Assembly (NCBI RefSeq): GCF_001665625.1
Contig: NZ_LZSY01000190.1
Location: forward strand, 1-64,000
DNA length: 64,000 bases
Direction: 5' to 3'
Source: Mycolicibacterium peregrinum
GTDB taxonomy: Bacteria > Actinomycetota > Actinomycetes > Mycobacteriales > Mycobacteriaceae
Every line of letters starts with the position of its first letter. Position 1 is the first letter of the stretch. The notes beneath the pieces were generated by a model that did not search any database, was not told where the DNA came from, and saw only the letters and a list, made by a program, of their open reading frames with translations. Made by a program: the position numbers and the translations under genes. Shown piece by piece: positions 1 to 7,860 of the stretch.

Positions 1-1
1 C

Positions 2-193
2 CACTACACCGACGAGTGGGAACACCTGTGGTGGGTCCGTGCGGACGGACGGGCCACCGTCCATCGCGGCGGTGACGCGATGGCCACCGGCTACGGGCTG
101 TTGCGCGCGAAATACCCGCAGTACGAGCGAATTGCACTGAACGGCCCGGTCGTCACCGTCGAGGTCACGCGCTGGTCGTCCTGGCAGGTGTGA
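2..193 (+). CDS. PPOX-class F420-dependent oxidoreductase, C-terminal part (partial)
   Basis: The reading frame is open from the window edge and ends with TGA at 191-193, leaving 63 C-terminal residues. The stretch with WEHLWWVR, then GYGLLRAKYPQY and VVTVEVTRWSSW at the end, is typical of the C-terminus of the TIGR03668 PPOX group, split-barrel enzymes that bind the deazaflavin F420 (family knowledge). The 5' end lies outside the window, so length and cofactor residues cannot be judged. In M. tuberculosis, as I recall, a gene of this type (Rv0121c) sits directly upstream of fusA2; here 3.4 kb of secretion-related DNA separates them. Confidence 0.75.
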   Translation, partial: HYTDEWEHLWWVRADGRATVHRGGDAMATGYGLLRAKYPQYERIALNGPVVTVEVTRWSSWQV

Positions 194-289
194 CAGCGCC
201 CGGAGCAGCCAAATTGGTGATCAGCGGGCCCACCGACCTGCCCTAACATCGTTGATGATGCAACGAACCAACGGCTGAACGGAGCTGTC

Positions 290-574
290 ATGGAGGTCGA
301 CCCCGAGGTCCTGCGCGCCTTTGCCGGTCAGGTGGAGATCGCGTCGGGGCTGATCCGCGAAGCCGACGTCGGCACCAAGGTCGCCACCGCAGCCGACGGA
401 CTGGACGGATCGACCACGCAGTGGGCGGCCCGACTGGTCGGCACGCATGTCAAACAGGTCGCCGAGAAGATCGCCACCAATGTCAACAACATGGGTACCG
501 CGGTCCGAGGCGCGGCCGGCACTTACGAGGTGAGCGACGCTGATCTGGCGGGCAGCTTCAAGGGAATCTTCTGA
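290..574 (+). CDS. EspC-like type VII secretion protein (ESX-1 secretion-associated, DUF2580 type)
   Basis: A 94-residue protein beginning MEVDPEVLRAFAGQVE. It has two predicted helices: one before the central segment STTQWAARLVGTHVKQ and one after it, ending YEVSDADLAGSFKGIF. This layout matches the small EspC/DUF2580 family of WXG100-like proteins that are secreted by or accompany ESX systems, usually as partner of a larger substrate. The ATG has a GGAG six bases upstream, which supports the start. The next gene begins 3 nt after the stop, so the two are almost certainly co-transcribed. The YEVSD segment near the C-terminus resembles a YxxxD/E ESX export signal. Confidence 0.75.
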   Translation: MEVDPEVLRAFAGQVEIASGLIREADVGTKVATAADGLDGSTTQWAARLVGTHVKQVAEKIATNVNNMGTAVRGAAGTYEVSDADLAGSFKGIF

Positions 575-577
575 CCC

Positions 578-1864
578 GTGTTGCCCTCACGCCCACGTCT
601 CCAAGGCTGGAACCCGGACTCGCTGACTCCCGCGGGACAAGCCATAAAGAATTCCGGCACGGCCGTCGGTGAGGCCGTATCCCGGATCAACAGCAACCTC
701 AAGACCATGCCGGAGACCAAGGCGTGGTCAGGTGATGCGCACAACGCAGCCACGGCGATGTTCGACCGAGCCAAAACACAGACCGATGACTTCTCGAAAT
801 ACACCACGGCCGTGGGTGATGCGCTCAGCGGCGCCGCCGGCCCGATCGGTAGCGCCCGAACAGCTCTACTGAACAAGGCCGACGAGATCGACAACAGCGG
901 CCAGTTGCACGTCAGCGACCAGTGGGTGGTCCTGGTCAAAGGCGGCCAGATGACCGTTGAACAGGCGGCTGCGCTGGAGAAGCGTGCTCAGACCGAACAG
1001 GCCAACGTCAACTTGTTGCTGGTGAAGGTGGGTGCGGCCGATGAGGATGCGGCCGGGAAAGTGACGAGCGCGGCGCAGCAGCATGGATTTGAGGTGCCCA
1101 ACCCTGGCGGTCTGGGCAGCCTGGTTCCCGGGATCCAGAAACCCGGCGACGAGGTGCCGAACCCGCTGTCGACAATCGGAATGCTGCAGCAGGGAATGCT
1201 CCGCGACACCGACATGTCGCAAACCGTCCGGGAAACGAAAGTAGAGACGCAGTACAACCCGAACACCGGAGAAGCGGTAGCAACGACCACGACCAGATAC
1301 ATGATGGACGGCAGCAAGCACATCGAGACGGTCGATGCCAAACCAAATTTCTCTGATCGAGGGCCGCTCACCACCAACGTGCATATCGACAAGAACGGGA
1401 ACGAGGTTTCCAGGACAACAACTGTCACTTTCGCCGACTGGGCTCAGTACGGGATGGCCGGCAAGACCATCAGCACCACCCAATACGCGAATGGCACGAT
1501 CGCCGAAGTGACCAAGTGGCCGGACGGTAAGGAAACCGCCTATGTCCGCACACCGGATGGTCGTCAGGCAGATGTTCCCATCAATCTCATCGACCATCCC
1601 ATTTTGAGCCCGCTCGGCGCGACGGGAAAATACTTCGGTCCGGGGGTGAGTATTGCCACCTCGTTGTGGGACATAGCCGTGGCAGAGACGAGTTTCCAGA
1701 AGTGCGTCGCCACAGCTGAGGGCGTCACCTCGGTCACCGCCGGTACGCTCGCGGGAATCGCGGCGTCGGAGACGGGTCCGCTGGCCATACCAATCGGCCT
1801 GACCGCGGCACTCGGCGGCGAAGCCCTCGGCAACTGGATCGGCAATACGTTTTGTCCTCGATGA
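578..1864 (+). CDS. WXG-type type VII secretion substrate with glycine-rich hydrophobic C-terminus (candidate membrane-active effector)
   Basis: The 428-residue protein starts with GTG 3 nt after the EspC-like gene. Residues 11-100 are helical and contain a W-S-G turn at 50-52, the mark of WXG100/PPE-like ESX substrates. A second helical block follows (about 110-165). Residues 210-340 are rich in Thr and beta-type repeats such as YANGTIAEVTKWPDG. The last 47 residues (382-428) are hydrophobic and glycine/alanine-rich, with a small-residue pattern suited to membrane insertion, and end in Cys-Pro-Arg. This order, secretion head, repetitive middle and variable tail, is that of polymorphic toxins. 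The next gene encodes a membrane protein overlapping by ATGA, as immunity genes often do. No enzymatic toxin motif is visible, so toxicity is inference. Confidence 0.6.
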   Translation: MLPSRPRLQGWNPDSLTPAGQAIKNSGTAVGEAVSRINSNLKTMPETKAWSGDAHNAATAMFDRAKTQTDDFSKYTTAVGDALSGAAGPIGSARTALLNKADEIDNSGQLHVSDQWVVLVKGGQMTVEQAAALEKRAQTEQANVNLLLVKVGAADEDAAGKVTSAAQQHGFEVPNPGGLGSLVPGIQKPGDEVPNPLSTIGMLQQGMLRDTDMSQTVRETKVETQYNPNTGEAVATTTTRYMMDGSKHIETVDAKPNFSDRGPLTTNVHIDKNGNEVSRTTTVTFADWAQYGMAGKTISTTQYANGTIAEVTKWPDGKETAYVRTPDGRQADVPINLIDHPILSPLGATGKYFGPGVSIATSLWDIAVAETSFQKCVATAEGVTSVTAGTLAGIAASETGPLAIPIGLTAALGGEALGNWIGNTFCPR

Positions 1865-2613
1865 AGACCTCCGGTTATCTGCGCCTGGCGTTGGTCTGCG
1901 CCATTTTGGTCGGCGGCGCCGGCTTCACCATGGTCTGGACTGTCATTTGGTTCACCCGCGGCAGTTATTTGACCGCAGCTCTCTGTCTTGGCGCATCACT
2001 GCTACTTTTCAGCTTGCTGTTTCACCTTGCTTACCCAGTCTCCGGGGCAGCCCATCCAAGGGTGGATTCCGGACCCGGAGGCACAAAAATACGTCCACAG
2101 AGATATGCCGATCTGATATTCAGCATCGGTCTCTTGCTCGGCGTTCTGTCTGCGGGTGCATTTCTCCTATTTGCACAGTTCGATATGGTCGATTTCATTC
2201 CATCCGGCACCAACCGGCTGATCATGCCGGCCGGTTGCATTTTCTACGTCATCTACGGCGTGCCGGTCCTCTACCGGATTTACAGACACCGGGACGGAAA
2301 GCACCTGCGATTGGATCCTGGCGGTTTCGAGGTGTGGGATGGTCAGTGGAATTCATTCGCACATGGAACGTGGGAAGATGTCGAACAGATTCTGGATCAC
2401 CCACTCAAGGGCAAGGTGTCATTCACCGATCTGATCGTTTTCGTGCTCCCCAAAGGCCGCAGCGCAAAGCTGGGATCGGGCACCATCACCGCCAACAGCC
2501 ACGCACTGCGCGAGTGGGTGCGGTTCTACTGGCAGCACCCCGAGTGTCGCGACGAACTGACCGATGGGCGTGCGCTACAGCGGCTTGACGATGAGAAGTT
2601 CACCATCCGATGA
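1861..2613 (+). CDS. four-helix membrane protein with soluble C-terminal domain, candidate immunity protein
   Basis: I chose ATG 1861 (ATGA overlap with the preceding stop) over a TTG three codons upstream; it gives 250 residues. Hydrophobic stretches at about 7-29, 37-58, 86-106 and 117-138 are probable transmembrane helices. They are followed by a soluble 110-residue part beginning RIYRHRDGKHLRLDPGGFEV, which resembles PH-like domains of actinobacterial membrane proteins. Coupled translation with the WXG-type substrate suggests it works on or with that protein, for example as an immunity factor protecting the producer's membrane. Base composition is visibly less GC-rich than the flanking genes, for instance around 2100-2240, which hints at transfer. 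I do not recognise a named family. Confidence 0.6.
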   Translation: MKTSGYLRLALVCAILVGGAGFTMVWTVIWFTRGSYLTAALCLGASLLLFSLLFHLAYPVSGAAHPRVDSGPGGTKIRPQRYADLIFSIGLLLGVLSAGAFLLFAQFDMVDFIPSGTNRLIMPAGCIFYVIYGVPVLYRIYRHRDGKHLRLDPGGFEVWDGQWNSFAHGTWEDVEQILDHPLKGKVSFTDLIVFVLPKGRSAKLGSGTITANSHALREWVRFYWQHPECRDELTDGRALQRLDDEKFTIR

Positions 2614-2636
2614 CTCCGGGGAATCCGATCTCGGCA

Positions 2637-3446
2637 TCACTCGTCCCACCCGACCGAATCGTCCCACTGGCCTGACATCTCGCCGCCCATATCGCCTCCC
2701 ATATCGACGATGGCATGGGCGACAGGTCCATCGAGGCACGCACGCAGTGTCTCGGCATCAAGCGGTTCGGCATAACCGGCACCGTCGGGCGCGTACAGGT
2801 AGTCGCCGTCAGCGTCGACCGTGACCCAGTAGCGAGTCGAACCGGAGAGCGACTGCACTGTCCCGATCGCTGCGACATCACGCCCGTCCACCACGTGGAC
2901 GGGCGGACCTTCCGACTCGGCATGTGGAATCAGGAAGCCGAAGTCGTCATATTCGTCGACCGCGTCGGGTGGTGGTGCCGGAAGTCGATCCTCGAAGCCT
3001 GCCACCGCGATACGCGGATGGGAGCCGGCGCCGGCCAAGCCGACCGAATCGGCGATCACCGAGCCCACGGCCCCCGGCGATACCGCATAGACGTCGACGG
3101 CGTCGACGCCATCGGGGTCACTGTGCTGCACCGCGACAAACCCTGACTCGCCGGCCAGCAGGCCGTTCAACCGAAGATCGGGAGTGTCCCCGTCGGAGAC
3201 GCTGACCCGGCATCCGACGCAAACATCAGCCCGCACAAAGGCTTCCACCCATCCGCGCACGCGAGCAAGATCGCCGCCGTTGAGACGATCTTCGATCGGT
3301 CCCACGTCTCTGGTGAGCAGCCATACCGACCCCACCGGTCGGCTACGGCCCAACGGGTATGGCAACGTGTCGCGGCCGTACAGCTCGCACGCTGCCTCAA
3401 GATCGACCACCGCGACAGTGCCCACCGCATCCAGCGCATGCGTCAT
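2637..3446 (-). CDS. EspG-like ESX secretion-associated chaperone
   Basis: Starting at ATG 3446 (MTHALDAVGTVAVVDLEAACELYGRD) gives 269 residues, the usual length of EspG proteins; a longer frame to 3491 exists but looks unnatural. The segment LPYPLGRSRPVGSVWLL, then ARVRGWVEAF near residue 65 and the central-C-terminal beta strands match the EspG fold. EspG chaperones bind PE-PPE substrates in the cytosol (family knowledge). The gene converges on the membrane gene ending at 2613, with 23 nt between the stops. No PE/PPE gene is present, so its client may be the WXG-type protein next door or a protein encoded elsewhere. Assignment rests on overall pattern and is moderately secure. Confidence 0.6.
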   Translation of the reverse strand: MTHALDAVGTVAVVDLEAACELYGRDTLPYPLGRSRPVGSVWLLTRDVGPIEDRLNGGDLARVRGWVEAFVRADVCVGCRVSVSDGDTPDLRLNGLLAGESGFVAVQHSDPDGVDAVDVYAVSPGAVGSVIADSVGLAGAGSHPRIAVAGFEDRLPAPPPDAVDEYDDFGFLIPHAESEGPPVHVVDGRDVAAIGTVQSLSGSTRYWVTVDADGDYLYAPDGAGYAEPLDAETLRACLDGPVAHAIVDMGGDMGGEMSGQWDDSVGWDE

Positions 3447-3598
3447 GACCACATTCTGACAGCTTGCTGTGCACTTCCTCGGAACGTTCACCTGCGGTCC
3501 AGGCCGGCAGCCCTTGTGCTCCAGATCACATCGGGGAATGGTGGAGAGCAGGTCCGGCGGGCCGCAGGGGGCGCCCCGGGGACACCAGGAGGAGTGCC

Positions 3599-5752
3599 AT
3601 GGCGGACAAGACCCATTCGGCCGGCAACGGGGCTGTTCCCACCGCGGACAGCCCCGCCGCCATTCGCAACGTGGCGCTCGTCGGCCCGTCGGGTGGCGGC
3701 AAGACCACCCTCGTCGAGGCGCTCCTGGTCGCCGCCGGTGTGCTGACCCGGGCGGGTTCGGTGGTCGACGGATCGACGGTCTGCGATTTCGACGAGGCCG
3801 AGATCGGCCAGCAGCGCTCGGTCGGGCTGGCGCTTGCCCCGTTGCAGCACAACGGGATCAAGGTCAATCTGATCGACACCCCCGGATACGCGGATTTCGT
3901 CGGGGAACTCCGCGCCGGGTTGCGCGCCGCCGACTGCGCACTGTTCGTGATCGCGGCCAACGAGGACATCGACGAGCCGACCAAGGCGTTGTGGCAGGAA
4001 TGCGCGGCGGTGGGGATGCCGCGGGCGGTGGTCATCACCAAGCTCGATCACGCCCGCGCCAACTACGCCAATGCCCTGGCCGGCGCCCGGCAGGCGTTCG
4101 GTGACAAAGTCGCGCCGCTGTACTTCCCTGCGGGAGAGGGAGTCATCGGGCTTCTCACCCGCACCTATTACTGCTATAGCGACGGCACCCGCACCACCCG
4201 GCCGCCCGACGGCGCCTATGACGACGAGATCGCCGAGCTCCGCGGCTCTCTGATCGAGGGAATCATCGAGGAGTCGGAGGACGAGACGCTGATGGAGCGC
4301 TACCTCGGCGGCGAGGAGATCGACGAGGCGGTGTTGATCGCCGACCTCGAGAAGGCGGTGGCCCGCGGCTCGTTCTTCCCGGTGATCCCGGTGTGCAGTG
4401 GATCCGGGGTCGGCACGCTGGAGCTGCTGGAGATCGCCACCCGCGGCTTCCCGTCGCCGCCCGAGCACCGTCTGCCGGAGGTGTTCGCGGCGAGCGGCGC
4501 GGCCCGCAAGCCGATGGCCTGCGACCCGTCCGGTCCGCTGCTGGCCGAGGTGGTGAAGACGACGTCGGATCCCTATGTCGGCAGGGTCAGCCTGGTCCGG
4601 GTGTTCTCCGGCACCATCAGGCCCGACGCCACCGTGCATGTGTCGGGCCATTTTTCTGCCTTCAACGACGCTGTGGCACCTGAGGGATCCCACGGCCACG
4701 CAGATCATGATGAGGACGAGCGCATCGGCACCCTGTCCTTCCCGCTGGGCAAGCAGCAGCGCCCGGCCCCGTCGGTGGTGGCCGGGGACATCTGTGCGAT
4801 CGGGCGACTGAGCCGAGCCGAGACGGGTGACACGCTCAGCGACAAGGCCGATCCTCTGGTGCTGCGTCCGTGGACCATGCCCGACCCGCTGCTGCCGATC
4901 GCGGTTCAGCCACGCGCCAAGACCGACGAGGACAAGCTCTCGGTCGGGTTGCAGCGGCTGGCGGCCGAGGACCCCACGCTGCGCATCGAGCAGAATCCCG
5001 AAACGCACCAGATCGTGCTGTGGTGCATGGGTGAGGCGCACGCCGGGGTGGTGCTCGACGGATTGTCGCGGCGCTACGGAGTGTCGGTGGATACGGTCGA
5101 GCTGCGGGTACCGCTGCGAGAGACGCTCGGCGGCAAGGCAAAAGGACACGGCAGGCACGTCAAGCAGTCCGGCGGGCACGGACAGTACGCGGTCTGCGAC
5201 ATCGAGGTCGAGCCGCTGCCGGAGGGCACCGGGTTCGAGTTCGTCGACAAGGTCGTCGGCGGATCCGTACCGCGCCAGTTCATCCCGAGCGTCGAGAAAG
5301 GCGTCCGCGCGCAGATGGAGAAGGGGGTCGGTTCCGAGGTCGGGTATCCCGTCGTCGACATTCGGGTGACGCTGGTCGACGGCAAGGCACACAGCGTCGA
5401 CTCCTCTGACTTCGCCTTCCAGATGGCCGGTGGCCTGGCGTTGCGGGAGGCGGCCGAAGCTGCCGGAGTGAATCTGCTCGAGCCCATCGACGACGTGACC
5501 GTGGCGGTACCGGACGATCTGGTAGGCGCGGTGATGAGCGATCTTGCCGCCCGGCGCGGCCGTGTACTCGGCACGGACAAGGCCGACGAGGACCGGACCG
5601 TGGTGAAGGCGGAGATTCCCGAGGTCGAGCTGACCCGGTATGCGATCGACCTGCGGTCACTGTCGCATGGCGCCGGGACGTTCACCCGACAGTTCGCCCG
5701 CTATGAGCCGATGCCAGAATCGGCCGCCGCCCGGATACGCCGCTCCGCGTAG
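3599..5752 (+). CDS. fusA2: elongation factor G-like translational GTPase (EF-G2)
   Basis: ATG 3599 is preceded by AGGAGG at a proper distance, so the 45 extra upstream codons of the open frame are excluded; the protein has 717 residues. It has the G1 loop GPSGGGKTT, a switch II DTPGYADF, the NKxD equivalent TKLDHA, and EF-G domains II-V, including the domain IV stretch with KQSGGHGQYAVCDIEVEPL. Mycobacteria have canonical fusA beside rpsL and this divergent paralogue (Rv0120c in M. tuberculosis, 714 residues). EF-G2 of M. smegmatis has been reported to bind GTP without supporting translocation, so its role remains open. It converges on the next gene with a 7-nt gap. Confidence 0.9.
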   Translation: MADKTHSAGNGAVPTADSPAAIRNVALVGPSGGGKTTLVEALLVAAGVLTRAGSVVDGSTVCDFDEAEIGQQRSVGLALAPLQHNGIKVNLIDTPGYADFVGELRAGLRAADCALFVIAANEDIDEPTKALWQECAAVGMPRAVVITKLDHARANYANALAGARQAFGDKVAPLYFPAGEGVIGLLTRTYYCYSDGTRTTRPPDGAYDDEIAELRGSLIEGIIEESEDETLMERYLGGEEIDEAVLIADLEKAVARGSFFPVIPVCSGSGVGTLELLEIATRGFPSPPEHRLPEVFAASGAARKPMACDPSGPLLAEVVKTTSDPYVGRVSLVRVFSGTIRPDATVHVSGHFSAFNDAVAPEGSHGHADHDEDERIGTLSFPLGKQQRPAPSVVAGDICAIGRLSRAETGDTLSDKADPLVLRPWTMPDPLLPIAVQPRAKTDEDKLSVGLQRLAAEDPTLRIEQNPETHQIVLWCMGEAHAGVVLDGLSRRYGVSVDTVELRVPLRETLGGKAKGHGRHVKQSGGHGQYAVCDIEVEPLPEGTGFEFVDKVVGGSVPRQFIPSVEKGVRAQMEKGVGSEVGYPVVDIRVTLVDGKAHSVDSSDFAFQMAGGLALREAAEAAGVNLLEPIDDVTVAVPDDLVGAVMSDLAARRGRVLGTDKADEDRTVVKAEIPEVELTRYAIDLRSLSHGAGTFTRQFARYEPMPESAAARIRRSA

Positions 5753-5759
5753 TCCTCAG

Positions 5760-6320
5760 TCAGCTCCCCATCGTGGCGTAGAACTCGTCGCTGCCTGCGC
5801 CGTCCTCAAGCTGGACGTCAAAGGTGTTCAGGGCGAAGGCAAGTGTGCTGTAGCCGCCGAAGGTGAACATCAGGTCCATCCGCTGCCGGTCGTCGAGCCG
5901 CTCCCCCAGGCGCTCCCAGACCCCGGCCGATATCCGGGATCCGGCGTGCAGTTCATCGATCGCGTCCAGCACGGCCTGATCGAATTCGTCTGCCGCTGAG
6001 CCGCTTTGGGCCGAATCGATATCGGCCTCGGTGAGCCCGGCCGGTAGGGCCATTGCACTGTGATGACCCCACTCGTACACACAGCCGTGGTGAAAGGCCG
6101 TACGCAGGATCACCAACTCCCTGATGCGCTCGGGCAACGTGGAGTCCTTTTGCAGGTAGGTGTTGAACGGCAGAAATGCCCCCGCCAGCACGGGATGGCG
6201 CACCAGTGTCGACAACGCGTTGCCCACCTTGTCCGGGCGGCGTCGCTCCGGCGGCACCGTGGAGGCCAGCGCCTCGCGTGCCTGATCGTCCCAGTCCTCG
6301 GCCGGCAACGGCGTCAACAT
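5760..6320 (-). CDS. carboxymuconolactone decarboxylase family protein
   Basis: A 186-residue AhpD/CMD-like protein. The family helix is present as LPERIRELVILRTAFHHGCVYEWGHHSAMA, where Cys80, Glu83 and His86/His87 stand where the family keeps its Cys-x(2)-Glu-x(2)-His proton-relay or peroxidase residues. A second Cys of the AhpD CxxC motif is absent, so peroxidase activity is unlikely. Comparable mycobacterial proteins are annotated only at family level. It is divergent from the TetR gene at 6408, and the shared intergenic region carries two TTTAC-type dyads, which strongly suggests that the TetR controls this gene. Confidence 0.85.
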   Translation of the reverse strand: MLTPLPAEDWDDQAREALASTVPPERRRPDKVGNALSTLVRHPVLAGAFLPFNTYLQKDSTLPERIRELVILRTAFHHGCVYEWGHHSAMALPAGLTEADIDSAQSGSAADEFDQAVLDAIDELHAGSRISAGVWERLGERLDDRQRMDLMFTFGGYSTLAFALNTFDVQLEDGAGSDEFYATMGS

Positions 6321-6333
6321 ACGGTGGCCCCAC

Positions 6334-6373
6334 TTTACGATCGACTAGTAAACTCCTTTACGATCGTAAAGGA
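6334..6373. promoter_or_regulatory. two tandem TetR operator dyads
   Basis: Positions 6354-6373 form a perfect 20-bp palindrome centred on CGATCG with outer TCCTTTA/TAAAGGA arms. Positions 6334-6352 hold a related dyad, TTTAC-N9-GTAAA, whose left half CTTTACGATCG repeats the palindrome's left half. Both lie between the divergent CMD gene and the TetR gene, placed to repress both promoters. Confidence 0.8.
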
Positions 6374-6407
6374 ATTTTTGCCGCAGCGCACACGAGGGGA
6401 AGCACCG

Positions 6408-7007
6408 ATGGACGCCGCCACGGCCGAACCGGCCGGCTCGAGCACCACCCGCGAACGCCTCGTCGAGGCTGCGGTCCGGCTGTTCACCCGACACGGCTTC
6501 GCGGGTACGTCGCTGCAGATGATCGCCGACGAACTCGGCTTCACCAAGGCCGCCATCTACTACCACTTCCGTACCCGCGAACAGCTGCTGACGGCCGCGC
6601 TGGACCCGCTCCTGCGGCAGATGCAGCAGATCGTCGAAGAGGCCGAGAACCTCCGCGGCGTACACAACCGGGCCGATCGCATGGTTCGCGGCTATGCCGA
6701 CCTGGCCGTGCACAACCGCGCCATGGTCTCGGTGCTGGGCACCGACCCGAGCGTGAACGAGGCCCTGCGCACCCGGACCGAGTGGGACACGGTCATCGAC
6801 CGCCAGATGGCTCTTCTGGCCGATGTCGATCCCGGGCCGGCAGGCACCGTCAAGGCGGCGCTGGTGTTCTCAGGGATCGCCGGGGCCGCAGGCATCGCCT
6901 CGGCAGGACTCACCGATGAGCAGCTCTACCACCATCTGACCGAGGCGGCTCGCCGCGCCCTCGGCCTACGCATCACCCGCACAGTCCACCGAAAGGAACA
7001 GGGATGA
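6408..7007 (+). CDS. TetR/AcrR family transcriptional regulator
   Basis: A 199-residue regulator. The start ATG 6408 follows a GAGGGGAAG ribosome site. The N-terminal helix-turn-helix reads FAGTSLQMIADELGFTKAA then IYYHFRTREQLL, the classic TetR pattern; the C-terminal ligand domain has no recognisable specificity. It overlaps the downstream SDR by ATGA, so the regulator and the dehydrogenase are one transcript. The two dyads just upstream indicate autorepression and co-repression of the divergent CMD gene; the ligand could be a substrate of the SDR. Confidence 0.9.
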   Translation: MDAATAEPAGSSTTRERLVEAAVRLFTRHGFAGTSLQMIADELGFTKAAIYYHFRTREQLLTAALDPLLRQMQQIVEEAENLRGVHNRADRMVRGYADLAVHNRAMVSVLGTDPSVNEALRTRTEWDTVIDRQMALLADVDPGPAGTVKAALVFSGIAGAAGIASAGLTDEQLYHHLTEAARRALGLRITRTVHRKEQG

Positions 7008-7711
7008 CAGTCAAGACAGCATTGGTCACCGGGGGCGCCTCCGGAATCGGCAAGGCGATCGCCGACCGGCTGGCGGCCGACGGTTACCAGGTGGCCACCC
7101 TCGACCTCAACGCCACCGACGACCCGCACTCCTACGCGGCCGACGTCACCGATCGAGCCCAGGTCGACGCGGTCTTCAAGGCGGTCCGCGAGCAGTTGGG
7201 CCCCGTCACGATCCTGGTGAACTCGGCCGGTCTCAGCGATTTCACGCCATTCACCGAACTCACCTTCGAGCGTTGGCAGAAGGTCGTCGACGTCAACCTC
7301 AACGGCGTCTTCCATGTCGTACAGGCGGCACTGCCCGACATGATCGGCGCCGGCTGGGGCCGCATCGTCAACATCTCCTCGTCCAGCACCCATTCCGGCG
7401 TGCCGTACATGTCGGACTACGTGGCCGCCAAGTCCGCGGTCAACGGGCTGACCAAGTCACTGGCCCTGGAATTCGGCCCGGCCGGCATCACGGTCAACGC
7501 CGTTCCGCCGGGTTTCATCGACACACCGATGCTGCGCGCCGCCGAATCTCGTGGCGAGCTGGGCGACATCCAGAACACCATCGACGCCACCCCGGTACGG
7601 CGGATAGGGCGGCCGGAGGACATTGCAGCAACGTGTTCGTTCCTCATCTCGGAGGAGGCCGGCTACATCACGGGCCAGGTCGTCGGCGTGAACGGCGGCA
7701 GAAATACCTGA
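7004..7711 (+). CDS. short-chain dehydrogenase/reductase (FabG-like)
   Basis: A classical SDR of 235 residues. The cofactor loop TGGASGIG is at 9-16, NSAG at 73-76, the catalytic serine lies in the run near 125-128, and the active-site Tyr139 and Lys143 appear in YVAAK. Asp34 after the second strand favours NAD(H). The end AGYITGQVVGVNGGRNT is the standard FabG-type terminus, with NGG near the end. It is translationally coupled to the TetR gene. The substrate is unknown; a role in degrading a cyclic alcohol or acid together with the divergent CMD protein is inference. Confidence 0.9.
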   Translation: MTVKTALVTGGASGIGKAIADRLAADGYQVATLDLNATDDPHSYAADVTDRAQVDAVFKAVREQLGPVTILVNSAGLSDFTPFTELTFERWQKVVDVNLNGVFHVVQAALPDMIGAGWGRIVNISSSSTHSGVPYMSDYVAAKSAVNGLTKSLALEFGPAGITVNAVPPGFIDTPMLRAAESRGELGDIQNTIDATPVRRIGRPEDIAATCSFLISEEAGYITGQVVGVNGGRNT

Positions 7712-7860
7712 TCAGCGCTTACGCTGTGACGGGGGTCTCCCAGAGTTGGCAATTTGATGTTCGCCGCACTGGACGGCCTGTAGTTGCAGTTGTCTCTGGT
7801 TGTTTGCGACAGTTTTGCTCACTTACTAGCTGGCTGCGTCAATATGTCGGAGGTTTGCGC

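Noticed and set aside
866..1597. 243-codon open frame on the minus strand
   Set aside because: It mirrors the WXG-type gene, has no start signal and its protein has no family features; it is a product of high GC.
3488..5392. 634-codon open frame opposite fusA2
   Set aside because: Antisense of a strongly conserved gene; composition is Arg/Gly/Asp-rich without recognisable motifs.
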